A DNA stretch of 34,367 bases. It comes from a bacterium. GTDB lineage: Bacteria > Margulisbacteria > Marinamargulisbacteria > UBA817 > JAQBTH01. The stretch's first letter is position 1; every line of letters begins with the position of its first letter. Below, piece by piece: positions 12,001-18,000 of this stretch. The notes under the pieces are model-generated. The model was not told the DNA's origin, ran no database searches, and was given only the letters and a program-made list of their open reading frames with translations. The stretch covers positions 1 through 34,367 of the forward strand of contig JAQBTH010000014.1 in the NCBI GenBank assembly GCA_027623425.1, given 5' to 3'. The position numbers and the translations under genes were made by a program.

Positions 12001-15000
12001 GAGACCCATCCATTCGAATGCGACCGCCACGAAGTAAACTGTAAATATACGCCTGAACCTTTAGAATGAGTACGTGCAATACAAAACGGATCATCTCTAC
12101 AATGGTTTCGTAGCGCTCATCTTGTATGGCTTGGTGGCGAGATTGATAGGCGCTCGCCTTGGAATATTTATCTTGTAAATTTGATTCTTCGATATTTTTG
12201 GCCGTGTTAGTGGCTGATGATAGTGCACGTGAAAAACTTAAAGAACCGGTTGATTCGCCCAATTTCTCGGCAATGTTTTGGTAGCCTTCTGCAAAGGACT
12301 CTTGGGATTTCAACATAAACGTCCAATGGAACCATAGTCGCTTAATGTCGATGTTATTCTTGGCAAAATTGATCCAGTTTACGCCCGTGAAATTTAATCC
12401 GAACGCGTCCGTACCACCATAATTAATTAATACTTCTTCGTTTCTGATATCGGTTTCTTCTTCAGACGTATAAATGTCGTTATCGCTACCCAAACCAAAG
12501 GCATGGTGAAACCCATGAATCATATCGGCGATCATTTTGGTAAAGAACAAATATGTCAGTATATTTCTAAATTGGAACACAATACCCACGAAGGCAAATA
12601 TTGCCGTAACAACTGCTTCCATAATGGCTTTTTCAAACCGTTTGTCGGCCACATACCGCGATGTTAGTGCATCCGCTTCGGCTTTTTTATAGGTTTGAAT
12701 CAATCCTAATTCATCAAGATCGCGGTTTATTTCACGCTCAACGATATCCACACTGGATAGCAAGTTTAATTCCGTTGTGGCGCTTCCTTTTAATGAGCCT
12801 GTTAAGGCGAGTAATTTTGCCGACCATGCGGTGCGCATCATTAAATAGAGTGATTGTTGAATGGATTTATTTACAATACGTTCGCGCGCTGCAATGAAGA
12901 AATTAAAATCAACGACCTTGCTTTCAGAGGAAAAGGCGATATTTCGGCCACCCGCATCGAGCAGTGGATGGTCCATCGCCTCGCGCAAGATGGTTAGTGA
13001 TGAGTGTTCTTCGTATTCCAGAACGGTTTGGATTTGGCGTTGTAAGGTACCGTTGATACCGTGGCTATAGGCGGGGTCGCTAAAATTAGGCGTGCCATCA
13101 GCCGTGGTACTTGATAGCACAAATGGTTCACTTCTAAATTTATCGGTGATGGTGCCTTCGCTGTCTATATATCCTGTACGTAGCAATTCATCCCAAATGT
13201 CTTGTTCGGTTACAGGTGGTGATAATCCCACTACTAAATCGGAGAATGCATTCAGACTTACCTGCGCATGTTCGTTCTCGTAGCGGCCATCATGTTGCAA
13301 TTCAAGATCGTTAAAATCATGTAAATGGTAGGCTTCATAGGGGTTGATGAAGTAGTTGAATGTTTCCGTTAATACACCAGACATGGTTTGTGCTACAGGT
13401 AAGAACGGGGGAAATATTAAACCCACAATGGTTGAAGGAATGGTAATGATTAAGTTTAAATCTTGGTAAAATCTCGTTTTTTCAACTTGGGCGTTGTGCC
13501 TGACTGCGGTTTGCATTTGGCCATATACATAGGATTGCAAGCCCAACACATCATTTAATATTTTAAATTGGGCATTGAAGATACTTTCCATTCCACCCAC
13601 AGACTTTGCTTTTCCTGTTTCGCCAAGGTTAGCCGCAATCGTACGAAGGTGATCTGTGATGACTTTTATGGAATGGTAAGCCAACCTCATGCGTTCTTGA
13701 ATTAATCGCAATTGGTCTTTTAGAGCCGCTTGATGTGTAGGGTCTATTACCACTTGCCCTGCGCCAATATCCAAAAAGATGGATTCGCTGGCATTACCTA
13801 AATTGGCCACATCTTGCAACTCTCGCATGATGAGCTGTTCTTCCTGCTGGCCAGCTGCAATCAAAGAACTGTAATTGGCTAGCATGTGCGCTGCGTTACG
13901 CACTACTGTAGGAGTATCTTGCCCTGGTTCGTCTTCATCCCCCGCCTCTGGTGCTGCGTAAGGGTCGTCTTCATCACCCGTTAAGTCATTAATAAGCACT
14001 CCAGCTTGGCCACCAACATCACCTATAAAATCTGTTACGGGGTTAATAACGGCCCCAAATAATTGGGGTACAAATCCAGAAATAGCTGATGTCCAACCGC
14101 CTAATTGATCTGAACTAAATGCGTCGCCCATATATTCCGGTACTTGAGAAAACCCATCTGGGCGCGGTAAGGGTATGGCTTGCCCTAAATTTGAAAAGAA
14201 GGAACCGACCGGAACGGTGAACCCGGCAATGGCATCAAAAACGGGTTCAAATATATTCGAAAAGGTATTTCTTGCACCCTCCTCGGCGTCATCTCCCACT
14301 TCGCCAGAGCCAGTACTGACGGCACCAAACAATGCATTCAGCGGTGGCATTATTATGTCGCCGATGGGCAACCCAACACCTAGAATGGTGGATGGAATTG
14401 CATCAAAAATAAAATTTAGTATTCCCGAACCGGTACTGACCACACCGTTGGTTGCGCCGCCTACACTGGATAACACATCAGAAAAACCATTATATAGCTC
14501 CCAAAATGCCCCTTCGATGGGTTCAAGCAGAAGCTCGTTTAAAATATCACCAACACCTGGCAGACCAAATGGTGTTTCTGGCACATCTGGAATATCCGGA
14601 ATCTCTGGAAGGTTTGGTATTTTTGGAAGATTGGGAACATTTGGTACATTTGGTATTTTGGGTATGTTTGGTATTTCGGGTATGTTTGGTATTTTGGGTA
14701 TGTTTGGTATTTTGGGTATGTTTGGAAGATTTGGAAGATTTGGTAAATTGGGGAACAGGTCTTCAAAATCGATACCGAAGCTTGCTAATGCGCTTAACGG
14801 AGAGGCGGAAAAATAGGTGCCTGATTCGCGATACGTGAATAATTCGGAAAAATGAGACTGGCTCGCAAACTGGCCAAAACTCTGTGCGTTGTCCATGTTC
14901 TCGATGGGTTGGGCGCGCGTTGGGTCTAACACCACGATTTCGCCATTTGGTCGCTCATAGGACAACACAATGTGGCCTGCTGTTACGCTACCTGCCTGTA

Positions 15001-18000
15001 ATTGACCTGCGCGTGCGCTGACTCTATTGATGCAATCCGGGCACCCTGCCGCTTGTAACCCTGCGGAAATTAAGCTTAACTCCAGATTCACCAAGTCTTC
15101 GCAATCACCCTCACGATTGGCGATGGTGTCTTCTAAGGTGGCCCAATTGTCACCACCCAGGTCTTCGGCGTAAGTAAAATTAGCCCGATTGGACATAAAA
15201 TTATGAACACGCCGCACCACTTCATCTTCACTTAACCCAATTAAACCTTCCGGGAATATTTCGGTGTGCAACAGATCTTGTACTGCTGGATTTTGGCTAT
15301 TCACGTAGGTGTGCGCGTTATTGTAATCGCTTAATTGGCGCGTGGCATAATCAACTGGCAAATTATTATAAAAGGCTTCTGCTGCTTCGACGGGTGCGGA
15401 TGAATCCATGGAAAATCCGACAAAATTACTCGGGGTTTGGTTGATAATATTTAAGTAATTGAAGGTATCCATAGGCATATTTAGGGGTGCCATGGATTGG
15501 TCAATTTCCTGCTCTAAATGCCAGTTACGGTATACCCCTAATAAGTTGGCAACCAAGCCCACTATTAACGAAATCGCGCCAATAACCTGTGTGATCGGAT
15601 GTGGCATCATAACAAGCACGGCCCCCATTAATCCTGCCCAGTTTGCAGTAGTGGTAAAGGCCACGCGCATGGGGTCTTTGGCTTTAATTAGGTTAATGCG
15701 TCGCTTATTCCATTCGTTCCATAAATTCGCCATTTTCTGCGTGTGCGACTGTATTGTTTGCACCCGCTGCATTCCCAAGGCAAGCTGAGAATCCAAGGCC
15801 GCAAAATTCACGTCTCCGATAAACGATGTGGTCGCGGCACTGTTTCCTTGCAGCTGCCGTGAAAGATGTTCGGCGACTTGGGCCTTGGCCGTCATCAAGG
15901 TGATATACATCCGTCGCAACATGCTCATCACAATTAACGCCTTTTGCGCATTTCCCATAACGGCTGTATTCATGGTGACAAAACCCGATTCACTTTCGCC
16001 ACTCGCGTTTGCGGCTTTCAACATAGATGGGGTTCCACCGCTTAAGCTTATTCCATAGTTGTTGGGGTCAAATTCAAAATCGAATGACACGTCTGGTAAT
16101 GCCGTGTTGACATCTTCATTTAACGCATAATAATCACCTTCTACTGGCGAGGTGGTCAACTGTTGAATTAAAGGGTCGCTATATAACGACTGTGAGTTTT
16201 CAAAGGTTTGCATACGGGCCCGAATTTGCTGTTCGATACCCATGAATTCTGTGTCTAAAACCAGTGGCGTCGTTGCGTCGAATGCCGCCGTCAACTGGCC
16301 ACTCGGGTCTAAATACCCTTGGGTTTGGAGTTGGTCCCAAATTTCAAATGAATTTGGCGTGGCGCTTGTGGTGATTGATACAAAGGTTTCCCGTGGTAAT
16401 GACGGGCTAAAATTGTGCAACGATACCGATGCCTGTTGGGCATTTAATCGGTTTTGCGTGGCGACTGTGTAGTAGCGTGTGGCAAGATCATATTGGCGTT
16501 CTTGCTTTGCGATCGTGGCGCTGTCACCTAGAAAGAAATTGGTTAAGTGGTCTGAAAAATCGTTAAACTCATCTTCGATAAGATTCATTCCTGTTTTGTA
16601 ACGCTGGTAATTCACATCTTGAAAACTTTGCTCAAAGGTGGAAAAAAGAGAGTTAAAGGTTTCGTTGCCCTTGCTGCCCAAACTATTGGCCTGGCTTAAC
16701 ATTTTCTGTCTGGTTTTTTGATGGTCCGTTAACACGCTGTCGTCGCCTGATAATTTGGCGGCTATACTGGCGTAGGTATTGGCCATCGTAAAGATAGTCG
16801 ACATCATGGTGGTGATTACTTGATGCAACTGCATGAATCGAGAGAGATCGTTAAAGACAGCCTCGTAATTTACTTCTAAAAACAATCCATCATTGTTAGA
16901 CACGTAGGGTGAGAAATTGGCATCCACATCGGGGTTGGTCGACAGGGTTAGGTTTCGCGTGATACGTACCATCTCGTCTTCAAACTGCATGGTGGCATCT
17001 TCCAACATGCGACCAAATTGAGTGGTGGGTGCTAACGCTGAACCCGCTGCATACGGCGTCGTGTCTGGAATAAATAGCGGAGCTAAATCCACGAGACGGT
17101 TTAGAATTTGTTGTTCTTGCACATCGGTAAAGTTCGGCCCTAGCTCAAAATTAAAGGCGGGATTATGAATATCCACCGCATCTGTCATGTATCCGCTGGA
17201 ATCTATATATCCGTTACTTGTAAGCGCGGTAACAATATCTTGCGCTGTTACGCCTAATGAAGCGGCTAATTCGCTGTAATCGCTTGCTTGGATTGTCCAG
17301 ATGTTTTCTGTTGGCGCCCCAATTTCCTCGCGTTCTTGGTCTAAAATGTCTTGTTCAATTTCAGAGGTTGTTCGAAAATCTAACCCAAATATTTCTTCAA
17401 TAGAAGGTAAATCCACATCGTTTATTTCTCCTACGCGTTGCAAAATCCAATCCAAACCTGGTAGCGCCGGGAACAAATACCCATCGGGCATGTCAGGAAA
17501 ATCGGGCCACTCAGGCGTATCTGGCCCTTCCGGAGAGTCGGGTAAACCTGGTATATCTGGAAGGCCTGGTAAATCGGGTAAAAGCCCGCCCGTTCTAAAA
17601 CGCGCTAACTGGTCTTCGGAGGCTAATACTTGCGTGCCTTCTCTGCTATATATCGCATACTCTTCAAACTCAAAGATGTCTTGGAAATAGGTGTAATCTA
17701 AATGGTTATTTTCGCTGATATCTAAATCTGATAAGAGCTGTGTGTCTGTTGGGTCGAGCATCAAAACACTACCGTCTTCGCGGGCAATAGTGACTACGGC
17801 GTGCCCAAAACTTTGTTCTAACACATTCACCGTTCCTACGCGGATGCGTATCTGCTGCGCCACATCAGAATGCCCCCCATCGGTTAGGGCCAAATGCAGC
17901 AAACTGGCTTCCACGTTAGACAGGTCTTCACAATCTCCTGTTCGGGTCTGCAAAATATCGTCTATACGGCGCCAATGGTCACGGTCTTCGTCCTCAGGCA

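Noticed and set aside
13110-13200. GYIDSEGTITDKF-type motifs as EF-hand calcium loops
   Set aside because: Only one acidic residue of the loop is consistently present; the repeated IWxxL lead-in points to a different module
14175-14838. Plus-strand 213-aa and 128-aa ORFs with striking Gly/Phe and Leu/Val repeats
   Set aside because: Antisense shadow of the IPNIPK minisatellite in the 6262-aa gene; no independent start signals or family resemblance
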